64,000 nt of DNA from JAHEJX01 sp041605955 (GTDB taxonomy: Bacteria > Actinomycetota > Acidimicrobiia > Spongiisociales > UBA5794): NCBI GenBank assembly GCA_041605955.1, contig JBFIXI010000008.1, positions 32,175-96,174 of the forward strand, in the 5' to 3' direction. The notes below the pieces were generated by a model. The model made no database searches and was not told the origin of the DNA. It worked only from the letters and a program-made list of their open reading frames with translations. Shown here in pieces: positions 33,878 to 42,727 of the stretch (position 1 is its first letter; each line of letters opens with the position of its first letter). The translations under genes and the position numbers were made by a program.

Positions 33878-35278
33878 TTACGGCCAGGAGTCCTCGACCG
33901 CCTGGGTGGCATCCTCCACCGTCTTGTCACCGTTGACCGCACTGGTGGCCTCTGACCAGAACGAGCCGGCGCCCACCGCAGCCGGCATCAGGTCCGAGCC
34001 ATCGAAGCGCACCACCTCAGCCGTGAACAAGATGTCCAGGAAGGACTGCTCCAGCGGCTGATACTGGTTCAAATCGGCGTTCAGGTTCGGTGACAGGAAC
34101 CCGCTGAGAACCGGGCCCTCGGCCGAACCCTGGGCCAACGCCTGGAGACGCTGCCGGTTGTCGGCATACTCCGGAGAGGCGTAGTACTTCATGACGGCCC
34201 ACACCTCGGGTGCATCGCGGAACGCCCCCACGAGCGTGCCCGCGCCGAGCACCGGACGGTCTCCGGTGACCGACGGGAAGTAGAACACGTCGACGCCCTC
34301 AGGACCGAAGGTTGTCCCCTCGGGGAAGAAAGCTGAGAAGAACGACGCCTGGCGGTGCATCATGCACTGGCCCTCGACGAGCGGCGGCCCATTGTCGCCG
34401 AAGTAGGTCGACGAGATGGAGCCGCCTACTGCGAAGACGGCGTCTTGGGTGTTCCACAGATCCAGCACCTCTTGCCAGATCGCGTTCATCTCGGGCGAAT
34501 TGAACGGGATCTCGTGGTTCACCCACTGGTCGTAGAACTCGGCGCCCTGGAAGCGCAGGGTGAGGTCCTCGACCCAGTCGGTGAAGGCCCACCCGGTGGC
34601 GCCGCCCGACTCGATGCCGACACACCACGGGGTGTTGCCGTCGGTAATCATCTGGTTGGTGAGCGTCTTCAGCTCGTCCCAGGTCGTCGGCACCTCGTAG
34701 CCGTTCGCCGCAAAGTCAGACGGGCGATACCACACCAGCGACTTGAGGTCGGCCTTCGTCGGAATGGCGTACTGCACACCATCGACGTTGCCGAACGCGG
34801 TCCACGCCTCACCGAAGTTGGCGTTCATCACGTCGACTACATCCTGCGGCAGCGGCTGCAGGAAGCCCATCCGCGCGAAATCGGCAATCTTGCCAGGCTG
34901 CGGGAACACACCGATGTCCGGTGGGTTGCCGCCGGCCGCTTGTGCGTTGATCAGATCGGAGAAGCTCCGGTCTCCGGCGTACGTCAGGTTCATCTGGTTC
35001 TGCGCGCCGAACAGCTCGATGGCCGCGGTGTGCGCACCTGCCTCGGCGGGCGAGGTCTCCGGTCCGAAGACCGTGACCGTGGTGCCTGCGAGCGGATTCT
35101 CCTGGACGACCGTCTCGGTGACGATCGACGTCTGAGTGACAATCGATGTCTCCGTGACAATTGATGTCACTACCACTGTTTCCGGCGTTCCACTGTCGCT
35201 GTCGCCACAAGCGGCAGCGATCATTGCAAAAGCCAATAGGAAAGCAGCAGAGGAGAAGATTCTTCTTCTCATCAGCAT
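33878..35278 (-). CDS. sugar ABC transporter substrate-binding lipoprotein
   Basis: 466 aa. Type II lipoprotein signal (RRRIFSSAAFLLAFAMIAAAC) with the lipidated Cys at residue 24, then a Thr/Val-rich linker (31-62) made of SIVTET-like hexapeptide repeats. A MalE-type solute-binding domain follows (TTVTVFGPETSPAEAG..., PQPGKIADFARMGFLQPL, GSGSFW-type end). It captures an oligosaccharide or sugar outside the membrane for the two permeases. The ATG is chosen over a second one two codons downstream, with GGAAGGGA upstream. Confidence 0.88.
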   Translation of the reverse strand: MLMRRRIFSSAAFLLAFAMIAAACGDSDSGTPETVVVTSIVTETSIVTQTSIVTETVVQENPLAGTTVTVFGPETSPAEAGAHTAAIELFGAQNQMNLTYAGDRSFSDLINAQAAGGNPPDIGVFPQPGKIADFARMGFLQPLPQDVVDVMNANFGEAWTAFGNVDGVQYAIPTKADLKSLVWYRPSDFAANGYEVPTTWDELKTLTNQMITDGNTPWCVGIESGGATGWAFTDWVEDLTLRFQGAEFYDQWVNHEIPFNSPEMNAIWQEVLDLWNTQDAVFAVGGSISSTYFGDNGPPLVEGQCMMHRQASFFSAFFPEGTTFGPEGVDVFYFPSVTGDRPVLGAGTLVGAFRDAPEVWAVMKYYASPEYADNRQRLQALAQGSAEGPVLSGFLSPNLNADLNQYQPLEQSFLDILFTAEVVRFDGSDLMPAAVGAGSFWSEATSAVNGDKTVEDATQAVEDSWP

Positions 35279-35380
35279 TCGATAAGTTCCCTTCCGTCTG
35301 GGAGGCGGCAGTAGCCGCCGTAGTCGTGAGAGATGCCCCTCACAGCCCCTGAGATTGCGCCCAGACAAGAGCGCCAGCGC

Positions 35381-35386
35381 ACATTA
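35381..35386 (-). promoter_or_regulatory. possible -10 element TAATGT for the binding-protein operon
   Basis: Minus-strand TAATGT in the 128-nt gap after the GH13 gene, giving a leader of about 95 nt. It is identical to the hexamer of the msmK-like gene and is followed at once by the operator-like site. Confidence 0.4.
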
Positions 35387-35387
35387 G

Positions 35388-35401
35388 CGAAAGCGGTGTG
35401 A
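35388..35401 (+). promoter_or_regulatory. possible LacI-type operator CGAAAGCGGTGTGA
   Basis: It directly precedes the -10 element of the binding-protein gene, in the position expected for a repressor. It matches the site at 28300-28313 in 11 of 14 positions by eye. Confidence 0.3.
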
Positions 35402-35406
35402 GCGGG

Positions 35407-37062
35407 TCAATGCGACATGCGTCCAATGTCGACTTCCTCGGACTGGTGTGTGCATCCGAACGCTTGCGACGCGACCCCTCGGCCGGCTCGGTGCAGGTAG
35501 TACGTCGTTGCGGCAGGTATCTGTTGCCCTCCAACCAGCGTTGTCCGGTCGGACGAGCTCGAGTCGAACACAACCTTCCAGTCGCCTGCCGGCAACGTGT
35601 AACTCACCGGCTGATCACCCAGATTGGTGACGACGATCGTATTGCCGCGACGAAGGGCTCGTGCTGGGCCCGTCAGCTCGTTGCTCCACTGCGGGGCGAC
35701 CCGCCATAGCTCCGGCAGAGTCTTGCGCACCCTCAGCAGCTCGCGATGTTTGGCCAGCCAGCTCCCAGCGTCGGCCCGCTGCGCGGCCACCGTCTCCCCG
35801 TGATCTCGTTGGGGCGCATGCAGCCACGGTTCCGCGCTCGAGCAGAATCCGTTGGCGTGAGTGCTGTCCCACGGCATCACCGTGCGGGTACCGTCACGGC
35901 CTTTGCCGTGTACGTTGCGAGTCGCGATCGGATCTTCGAGATCTTGGCGACGCAGCACCGCATCGACTAGGCCGAGCTCTTGGCCTTCCCACAGAAACGG
36001 GAATCCGCCGAGGCCCCCCATGAATGCCATGACCGCGAGGGAGCGCTGCCGCCCGAGGTCGCCTCCGCCGTATCGGGTGGCGGACCGCGATGCGTCATGG
36101 TTGTCGATCACCCACGACACGCCGGTGTCCGTCGCCCGATTGACGAATTCCAGGTTGGCCAGCAGCTCGTTGGGTTTCCATGCCATCCAGACGGACTCGA
36201 GGTAGAAGGCCGTGTGCAGGCCGTCGCCCTTCACATACCGGGCCACGCGGTCGATGCTGCGCGGGTTGGACTCACCGATCAGGATCGCATCGTACGGCGC
36301 CACCACTTGGTTCCACCGCTGATAGATCTCCAGCGTGGAGTCCTGGTCCAGATCGTACAGATGATCGAAAGCACGGAACACGTGAGCAGGGTCCTGCGGA
36401 TCCAGGATCGGCACCAGCTGCGGGTTGTCGCGGAATTGGGGGTCCTTCGTCAAGCCATGCGCAACGTCGACGCGGAACCCGGCGACTCCCCGATCGCACC
36501 AGAAGCGAAGGATCTCGTCGAATTCCTCGCGAACGGCCGGGTTCTCCCAGTTGAGATCGGGCTGTTCAGGCAGGAAGAGATGGCACCAGTACTGACCGGA
36601 GGTCTCATCGAGCGTCCACGCCGGCCCTCCGAAATGGCTGACCCAGTTGTTGGGGGGGCCACCATTGGGCGCGGGGTCCTTCCAGATGTAGTAGTCGCGG
36701 TAGCGGCTGTGCGGCCCCTCGAGGGCCTCCTGGAACCAGACATGATGCGACGACGTGTGGTTGGGCACGATGTCGATGATCACCCGGATACCCCGGGAGT
36801 GGGCGTCGGCCACCAGCGCGTCGAAGTCGGCGAGGTCGCCGTGAATCGAATTGACGGCCCTGTAGTCGGCAACGTCGTAGCCGTGGTCGTAGCCGGGTGA
36901 GTCGTAGAACGGCGCGATCCAGATGGCGTCGACACCGAGCCATTCCAGATACTCCAGCCGTTGACGGATGCCACGCAGATCGCCGATCCCGTCGTCGTTG
37001 GAGTCGGCGAACGAACGCGGGTAGATCTCGTACCCGACCGATCCCAGCCACCACTTATCCAT
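35407..37062 (-). CDS. GH13 alpha-glucosidase / oligo-1,6-glucosidase
   Basis: 551 aa. Hydrolyses terminal alpha-glucosidic bonds of short oligosaccharides in the cytoplasm. N terminus WWLGSVGYEIYPRSFADSN is typical. Catalytic residues: nucleophile Asp in GFRVDVAHGL, acid/base Glu in LIGESNP, Asp in VIDNHDAS. There is no signal peptide, matching a role in splitting the oligosaccharide imported by the ABC system whose genes follow 128 nt downstream. GGGGAG lies upstream of the ATG; a 29-codon upstream extension is open but not homologous. Confidence 0.88.
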   Translation of the reverse strand: MDKWWLGSVGYEIYPRSFADSNDDGIGDLRGIRQRLEYLEWLGVDAIWIAPFYDSPGYDHGYDVADYRAVNSIHGDLADFDALVADAHSRGIRVIIDIVPNHTSSHHVWFQEALEGPHSRYRDYYIWKDPAPNGGPPNNWVSHFGGPAWTLDETSGQYWCHLFLPEQPDLNWENPAVREEFDEILRFWCDRGVAGFRVDVAHGLTKDPQFRDNPQLVPILDPQDPAHVFRAFDHLYDLDQDSTLEIYQRWNQVVAPYDAILIGESNPRSIDRVARYVKGDGLHTAFYLESVWMAWKPNELLANLEFVNRATDTGVSWVIDNHDASRSATRYGGGDLGRQRSLAVMAFMGGLGGFPFLWEGQELGLVDAVLRRQDLEDPIATRNVHGKGRDGTRTVMPWDSTHANGFCSSAEPWLHAPQRDHGETVAAQRADAGSWLAKHRELLRVRKTLPELWRVAPQWSNELTGPARALRRGNTIVVTNLGDQPVSYTLPAGDWKVVFDSSSSDRTTLVGGQQIPAATTYYLHRAGRGVASQAFGCTHQSEEVDIGRMSH

Positions 37063-37296
37063 CTGCCCGCCACTCCCCGTCCCGGCCTTGTTGACGGTCG
37101 GCCACCAACTGGATGCCGACACGAGAGCCGACGCAGGAAAGCCCGACATGCCCGGTGGCCGAGCTGGCGGCTGGGAGCCTCATCCTCTCCTCCGGCCATC
37201 GCGATATGCCCATCAGTGTCTCCCCGGTTGGGCCGTTGGACGCAAATGTCAACCTGAAGCTAGGCCACCGCGCGGAGCCCGTCCATGACCGCTCGC

Positions 37297-37302
37297 TAGC
37301 CT
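37297..37302 (+). promoter_or_regulatory. -10 element TAGCCT, leaderless promoter
   Basis: TAGCCT ends 6 nt before the ATG at 37309. Confidence 0.6.
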
Positions 37303-37308
37303 GCGGCG

Positions 37309-38568
37309 ATGAACGCGGCAGCCCGGCGTGTGCAGCGGACGTATCTGCTGCTCACGCTGCTGGCCACACTGGCGACTTCCTTCATTTGGGGTATCAACAC
37401 CCTGTTCCTGCTGGACGCCGGGCTCAGCAACACCGAGGCTTTCGCCGCCAACGCCTTCTTCACCGCCGGCCAGGTGATATTCGAAGTGCCGACGGGAGTG
37501 GTAGCCGACACATGGGGGCGCCGGGTGTCTTACCTCCTAGGGGCGGCGACGTTGCTGCTGTCAACCATCCTCTATCTGGCGATGTGGCAGCTCGAGGCCG
37601 CGTTCTGGGGTTGGGCAGTCGCCTCGGCGGTCATCGGCTTGGGATTCACCTTCTTCTCGGGAGCGGTGGAAGCGTGGCTGGTCGACGCGCTCACCTTCAC
37701 CGATTACCGAGGCAGCCTCGAAACGATGTTCGCCCGCGGCCAGACGGTGGCCGGTGCCGCCATGCTCTCCGGCTCCGTGGCGGGCGGCGTCCTGGCGCAG
37801 GCGACCAACCTGGGCGTGCCGTATGTAGCCCGGGCCGCGCTGCTGCTGCTCACGATCGCCGCCGCAGGGGTCCTCATGAGAGATCTCGGCTTCCGTCCCC
37901 GGAAAACCTCCAGCCCTTGGAGCGAGATGCGCCGCATCGTGGGTGACTCGCTGGACAGTGGATGGCGGCGGCGGCCCGTTCGGTGGGTGATGCTGGCCGC
38001 TCCCTTCACGATGGGTACCGGGGTGTACGCCTTCTACGCAATGCAGCCCTACCTGCTGGAGCTCTACGGCGATCCCGACGCGTTCGCCGTGGCAGGGCTG
38101 GCGGCGGCGGTCGTGGCCGGCGCCCAGATTGTCGGCGGCCTGGCCGTCCCCCTGTTGCGGCGGCTGTTCAGCCGTCGCACCCACGTCATGATTGCTTCCG
38201 TCGTGGCTGCCGTACTGTCCTTCGGTGTCATGGGAGCCGCGACCAGTTTCTGGATTGCGGTTGCGTCGCTGGTGGTGTGGGCGCTGTCGTGGTCGAGCTC
38301 GCGACCGATCCAGCAGGCATATCTGAACGAGCTCATCCCCAGCGAGCAACGGGCGACGGTGCTCTCGTTCGACGCCCTCATGGGCTCGGCGGGTGGCGTC
38401 GCCACCCAGCCCTCCTTGGGCCGAGTTGCCGATGTGTGGAGTTACGGGACGTCCTACGTGGTGGCCGCGGTGCTTCAAGCGGCCGCCCTGCCCTTCCTGC
38501 TGCTTGCCCGCCGCGAGAAGTCTCCGGCGGACACCGCGGAGCCCGTGCAACCATCGTCTGGACGATAA
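37309..38568 (+). CDS. MFS transporter
   Basis: 419 aa, about 12 TM helices. Family motif A between TM2 and TM3 appears as GVVADTWGRRVSYLLG. The N-terminal half shows FIWGINTLFLLDAGLSNTEAFAANAFFTAGQVIFEVPTG. It is an efflux- or uptake-type permease with unknown substrate. It is divergent from the GH13 gene but does not share its promoter. The segment up to the next gene is only 84 nt. Confidence 0.85.
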   Translation: MNAAARRVQRTYLLLTLLATLATSFIWGINTLFLLDAGLSNTEAFAANAFFTAGQVIFEVPTGVVADTWGRRVSYLLGAATLLLSTILYLAMWQLEAAFWGWAVASAVIGLGFTFFSGAVEAWLVDALTFTDYRGSLETMFARGQTVAGAAMLSGSVAGGVLAQATNLGVPYVARAALLLLTIAAAGVLMRDLGFRPRKTSSPWSEMRRIVGDSLDSGWRRRPVRWVMLAAPFTMGTGVYAFYAMQPYLLELYGDPDAFAVAGLAAAVVAGAQIVGGLAVPLLRRLFSRRTHVMIASVVAAVLSFGVMGAATSFWIAVASLVVWALSWSSSRPIQQAYLNELIPSEQRATVLSFDALMGSAGGVATQPSLGRVADVWSYGTSYVVAAVLQAAALPFLLLARREKSPADTAEPVQPSSGR

Positions 38569-38652
38569 AAGCGCAGCCGGCACAGTCCGATACATGAGTA
38601 CCGCTAACCGCGGCCTGCTCCATACACTCGTTGCGTTCGGACGGGGAACTAG

Positions 38653-40950
38653 ATGCCCGAGGCACCACAACACGATCGGCCGACTGTGCCTCCCAGTCGC
38701 TGGAGATGGATTGCCGTCGCCGCATCGCTCGGCGTCATCGCGGGCGGTCTGATCCTCGCCCGCCCCGGCAGCGACGACTCGTCGGACACAACCGCCGCCG
38801 CTTCGTCCAGCAGCACAGCGGTCACAACAGCCAGCCAGGCTCCGCCCCCGACGGCCCCTGCCAGCACCGTGCCATCCCTGCCGCCTCTCGTCGCCGAGTT
38901 CAGCCCTTTCGTAAACGACAGCATCGTGTCGCGAACCAATCCGATTCCCAACAGCCCGCACATTCCTGAGGCGGCCGAGGTCTATGTCGATCCGGTAGGC
39001 GGCGACGATGCTGGTGCCGGAACTCGAGCTGCCCCGGTGGCCAGCCTCGAGGCGGCGCAGACGATCGCCCGCCGCCTGCTCAAGCCAGGCTCCGGCGACG
39101 TGGTCGTCTACCTGCGGGGAGGCGTCCACCAACGCGATCGAACCTTCACCATCGACTTTCAGGACAGCGGTCGGGGCGGCCACGACATGGTCTATCGGAG
39201 CTATCCGGGAGAACAGGCAATCCTCGACGGCGGCGTCCCTATCACAGGATGGCAACCAACCACAGGATCGATTGTCGTGGCCTCGGTACCCGAGCGTATC
39301 GAAAGCATGCGCCAGTTCTTCGCCGATGGGAAGCGCCAGCCGCGGGCCCGAAGTGCCACGGCTCTCGGCACAGCCGACGAGTTCATCACAGGCGAGCTGT
39401 TTGGGCGACAACGCAACGTCGCCATGGCCGTGGATAGCGAACTCGTTGCCGGCCTGGCGCGTCCAGAAGACCTCGAGCTCGTATACGTCGGTGTAGCCAT
39501 CGCCGGGCATGGCGTGCTCAGTAGCAACGGCGAAGAGCGGCTACGGCCGTCTTGGAAGGCCCATCGGCTACCGGTGACCGCGGCCACCGCCATCGGCGAC
39601 GGGACGACGCGGCTCGACATCGGGGCGGGAGCGCTCTATCACGCCTCGGAGCGGGGCTATGAGCCGCTGGCATTGCTGCCCACAGATCCCTTCTACCTGG
39701 AGAACGCCCTGGAGCTCCTCGACGAGCCGGGCGAGTGGTATTTCCACCCCATAGAGCGCCAGATCTACTGGTGGCCCCCGAGCGAGGCGGCGCTGGCGGA
39801 CGCGTGGGCTCCGACGACGGAGACCCTGCTCAATGTCGACGGTACGCCGCGTCGGCCCGTGCGTAACGTGAGGTTCGAGGGCATCGTGTTTCGCCACGCC
39901 GCGTACACGGTCCCGAACGAAGAGGGGTATACGGTCTCCCAGGCGGCCAACTGGTTCACCGGCTGGCGCCCTGCCGAATGGATGGAGGTTGACGGGGCGC
40001 GTCACCCCTATCTCGACGGCGTTCGATTCCCCGGCTTGCCGGGAGCTGCCGTCGAGATGGACTCAGCACGGGACATCACCTTTCGCAGCAACGTCTTCAC
40101 TGCGCTCGGGGCGGTAGGAGTCATGTTGCACAATGACGTCCGGCGGGTGGTTCTCGACGGCAACCTCTTCGTCGACATCTCTGCCGCGGCGCTGGTGGCC
40201 GGGCACCCCGTCCACGATGTGATCGATCAGCCGATGGAGGGACCGATCTCGCTGCTCACCTTCACCAACAATGTCGTCGACCGCGCCGCGGCCGAGTTCA
40301 CGGCGTCGGTTGGGGTGCAACTCACCAAGGTGGCCGGTGCTGATGTCAGTCACAATCTGTTCCGGGATCTGCCCTACAGCGCACTCAGCCTGGGGTGGGG
40401 ATGGAACACCAATCCGAGCTCCGACGTGCACCGCGCCATCACCGTAGAGAGCAACTACTTCGAGAACGTGGTCAACACCCTGTACGACGGAGCGCCCATC
40501 TATCTGCTGGGCCCGGTCGCCGAGCCCGGAGCCGCCCGCAGTGATTACGTTCAGATTCGGCGCAACTTCGCCAACAACGCAGGAGCGGGGGACCAGTTCA
40601 AGGCACCCAGCGATTCGGTAGAACCGGGGTTCACCAAGCGGCCCGGAGTGCAGCTCGACGAAGGAAGCCGCAACGTGCTCATCAACGACAACGTGTTCGC
40701 CGGATCCACGGTGTGGCTTCAGGTGACTGGCTGGCACGCCCACGGGAGAGAGCCGGGCTGGGCCGACAGCCTGGCGCTGATCGGCGGCCGCAACTGGAGC
40801 GATACCGCCGACTCGGTCCCCCGGGACCTCTCCTTGATTGGAGTGTCCCCCGCACGGCTGTTCTCAGCCTCGGAGATCCCCACCGCAGCCCGGGAGATAA
40901 TGCTGGCGGCCGGCCTCGAGCCGCGCGTGGCGATGCCTCCGCTCCCGTGA
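38653..40950 (+). CDS. exported right-handed parallel beta-helix protein
   Basis: 765 aa. A single N-terminal TM/signal-anchor (WRWIAVAASLGVIAGGLILA, 18-37) is followed by a Ser/Thr/Pro-rich linker (42-80). Then comes a DUF1565-like start (AEVYVDPVGGDDAGAGTRAAPVASLEAAQTI). The C-terminal half has successive beta-helix coils (ITFRSNVFTALG, VVLDGNLFVDISAAALV, VSHNLFRDLPYSALSLGWGW, VLINDNVFAG). Such proteins are often polysaccharide lyases or glycosidases acting at the surface. No catalytic residues can be assigned with confidence. GGGGA precedes the ATG. Confidence 0.78.
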   Translation: MPEAPQHDRPTVPPSRWRWIAVAASLGVIAGGLILARPGSDDSSDTTAAASSSSTAVTTASQAPPPTAPASTVPSLPPLVAEFSPFVNDSIVSRTNPIPNSPHIPEAAEVYVDPVGGDDAGAGTRAAPVASLEAAQTIARRLLKPGSGDVVVYLRGGVHQRDRTFTIDFQDSGRGGHDMVYRSYPGEQAILDGGVPITGWQPTTGSIVVASVPERIESMRQFFADGKRQPRARSATALGTADEFITGELFGRQRNVAMAVDSELVAGLARPEDLELVYVGVAIAGHGVLSSNGEERLRPSWKAHRLPVTAATAIGDGTTRLDIGAGALYHASERGYEPLALLPTDPFYLENALELLDEPGEWYFHPIERQIYWWPPSEAALADAWAPTTETLLNVDGTPRRPVRNVRFEGIVFRHAAYTVPNEEGYTVSQAANWFTGWRPAEWMEVDGARHPYLDGVRFPGLPGAAVEMDSARDITFRSNVFTALGAVGVMLHNDVRRVVLDGNLFVDISAAALVAGHPVHDVIDQPMEGPISLLTFTNNVVDRAAAEFTASVGVQLTKVAGADVSHNLFRDLPYSALSLGWGWNTNPSSDVHRAITVESNYFENVVNTLYDGAPIYLLGPVAEPGAARSDYVQIRRNFANNAGAGDQFKAPSDSVEPGFTKRPGVQLDEGSRNVLINDNVFAGSTVWLQVTGWHAHGREPGWADSLALIGGRNWSDTADSVPRDLSLIGVSPARLFSASEIPTAAREIMLAAGLEPRVAMPPLP

Positions 40951-40985
40951 GATACCGCGACCTTCCCCCCTCCCGACCGTCGGAG

Positions 40986-42149
40986 TCACAAGACGGCGCG
41001 CAAAGCCTCGGCCAGCGCACGAAACTCGTCGAGCTCGTTGTACATGTGAGCGGAGATGCGCAGCAGCCGGTGCGGTGGCCGCGGCCATGGCACGATCGGA
41101 ACCTCAACCCGATGTTCGAAGAGCAGCCGGTCCTGCAGCGGATCCCAGCCGGCGCCGGGCGGGTAACCGGCCGGCAGCTCGAAGCTGACCATGGCGGCTC
41201 GCATGCCGAGCGGTGTTTGCGCCGGGGAGTCGACGGCCGTTGCGACGATCTCAGCCCCGGCGGCAGCCAGCTCACGGTTGGCATGCATTACTGCCGGCCA
41301 CCCTCCCGGGTCGAGAGATGCCACCGTGTCGATCGCCACGCCGATTGACAACACTGCGGTCGGATCCGCCGTCCCGGCCCAATCGAACATCTCGTGGAAG
41401 GCGGCACCGGACGGGTCGTCGGGACGATATCCGTGGCTGATGACCGTGGGTACGATTGAGCCCTGGCGATCGGGGCGCACGTACAGGAAGGCCGCTCCCT
41501 TGGGGGCACACATCCATTTGTGGCAATTGCCCGTGTAATAGGCCGCGCCGAGATCCTCGAGTTGCAGCGGCAACATGCCCGGGGCATGGGCCCCGTCTAC
41601 CAGCGTGTCGATATTGCGGGCGGCGAGCGACGCCACGATCTCATCGATCGGAAACACGAGGGAGGTCGGACTGGCGACATGATCGATCAGGGCCAGTCGG
41701 GTCGCCGGACCGGCCGCATCGAGGATGCGGTCCACGATGTGGCTCCCTGCGGGCTGTAGGGGGATTTCCACAACCCGGATCCGAGCTCCGCTCCGCGACG
41801 CCACGTACTCCACCGTGCGCCGACAGGCCGGATAGGCGTGATCGGTGATGAGAATCTCGTCTCCGGGTTCGAACGACAGTGAGCGCAGCACGGCGTTGAC
41901 TCCCGACGTGGCGTTGGTGACGAACACGAGATCGGCCGGGTCGGCCCCGACGAAGCCCCCCAGGACGGCGCGCACCTCCTCCAGGTGAATCGGCAGCTCA
42001 CGCTGCATGAAGGCGACCGGCTGGCGCTCGAGCTGGTCACGCAGCCGCTGTTGATGCTCGAGAACGGGACGCGGACACGCCCCAAAGGAACCGTGGTTGA
42101 GGAAATGCACCGCCGGATCGAGCAGCCAGGCCTGGCGTAGTGGATTCAC
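40986..42149 (-). CDS. class V aminotransferase (isopenicillin-N-epimerase-like)
   Basis: 387 aa. PLP fold type I. The PLP lysine lies in YYTGNCHKWMCAPKG; the cofactor Asp is in TLVDGAHAPGMLPL. N-terminal FLNHGSFGACPRPVLEHQ is characteristic of the CefD-like group, which in practice includes many enzymes acting on amino acids or sulfur compounds rather than penicillins. GTG start with a leaderless-type promoter. Not in an evident biosynthetic cluster. Confidence 0.82.
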   Translation of the reverse strand: MNPLRQAWLLDPAVHFLNHGSFGACPRPVLEHQQRLRDQLERQPVAFMQRELPIHLEEVRAVLGGFVGADPADLVFVTNATSGVNAVLRSLSFEPGDEILITDHAYPACRRTVEYVASRSGARIRVVEIPLQPAGSHIVDRILDAAGPATRLALIDHVASPTSLVFPIDEIVASLAARNIDTLVDGAHAPGMLPLQLEDLGAAYYTGNCHKWMCAPKGAAFLYVRPDRQGSIVPTVISHGYRPDDPSGAAFHEMFDWAGTADPTAVLSIGVAIDTVASLDPGGWPAVMHANRELAAAGAEIVATAVDSPAQTPLGMRAAMVSFELPAGYPPGAGWDPLQDRLLFEHRVEVPIVPWPRPPHRLLRISAHMYNELDEFRALAEALRAVL

Positions 42150-42155
42150 CCGGCG

Positions 42156-42161
42156 AGACTA
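42156..42161 (-). promoter_or_regulatory. -10 element TAGTCT, leaderless promoter
   Basis: Minus-strand TAGTCT 6 nt before the GTG at 42149. A 14-bp tandem repeat begins 30 nt upstream. Confidence 0.6.
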
Positions 42162-42191
42162 CTCGGACCGGCTGTCCCGCTGCTCCAGCAG

Positions 42192-42275
42192 CGTCGACCC
42201 AACACCGCCGACCCAGCGCCGTCGACCCAGCGCCGCCGACCCAGCGCCGCCGACTCAGCGCCGCCGACTCTGCCA
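42192..42275 (-). repeat. 14-bp tandem repeat, six imperfect copies
   Basis: Units of the form CGCCGACCCAGCGC with C/T and A/G substitutions, in strict 14-bp register. It covers the last codons and stop of the DUF3054 gene and reaches to 30 nt from the leaderless promoter of the aminotransferase gene. Since 14 is not a multiple of three, it cannot be a simple peptide repeat. Confidence 0.9.
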
Positions 42276-42650
42276 TTGCTGGGCTATGAGCCGCCCGAGC
42301 ACCATCAACCCCACGATGAAGCCGGTTGTGACCACGGGAAAGACCCCAGAGATGCCTTCGGCAAACACGACCCGCCGTATCGCCAGCCCGGCAGCCACCG
42401 TTATCAGGCCGACGACGAGACCGGCGACGATGCGGAGCGGGGTGCGCCACACGAGTGGGGGAAACCAACCCAGCGCCAGTCCCAGCAGAAATGGTTCGGC
42501 CGTGCGAAACGAGCGCCAGAAGTCGAGCGGCTCGGCGTGGGTGCTGCGTCCCATGACCACGAACGCCACCACGACGGTCAGGTCCCAGGCGAACATAGCC
42601 AGGGTCCCCTGCGGGATGGTGCGAGCCGTGGCGCGGGCCCGGGATCTCAT
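42255..42650 (-). CDS. DUF3054 membrane protein
   Basis: 131 aa, four TM helices. Typical features are W-D-L-T-V-V-V-A-F-V-V-M-G-R in helix 1, PFLLGLALGWFPP, TPLRIVAGLVVGLITVAAGLAIR, and FPVVTTGFIVGLMVLGRLIA. Its function is unknown in the family. The end of the gene is made of tandem-repeat DNA (see 42192-42275), so its C-terminal tail SRRR may vary between strains. It lies 77 nt behind the GMC oxidoreductase gene. Confidence 0.75.
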   Translation of the reverse strand: MRSRARATARTIPQGTLAMFAWDLTVVVAFVVMGRSTHAEPLDFWRSFRTAEPFLLGLALGWFPPLVWRTPLRIVAGLVVGLITVAAGLAIRRVVFAEGISGVFPVVTTGFIVGLMVLGRLIAQQWQSRRR

Positions 42651-42727
42651 CGTGACACACCCGCCGGGCTGCGGCGCCCGAAAGATCGAAGCCCGGATGG
42701 TGCCATGCGGTGTCCCCGCTCCACCAT

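Noticed and set aside
37561..39510. 649-codon minus-strand frame across the MFS and beta-helix genes
   Set aside because: It crosses two genes with clear homology on the other strand. Its composition (His/Arg/Gly-rich) is typical of antisense frames in high-GC DNA.
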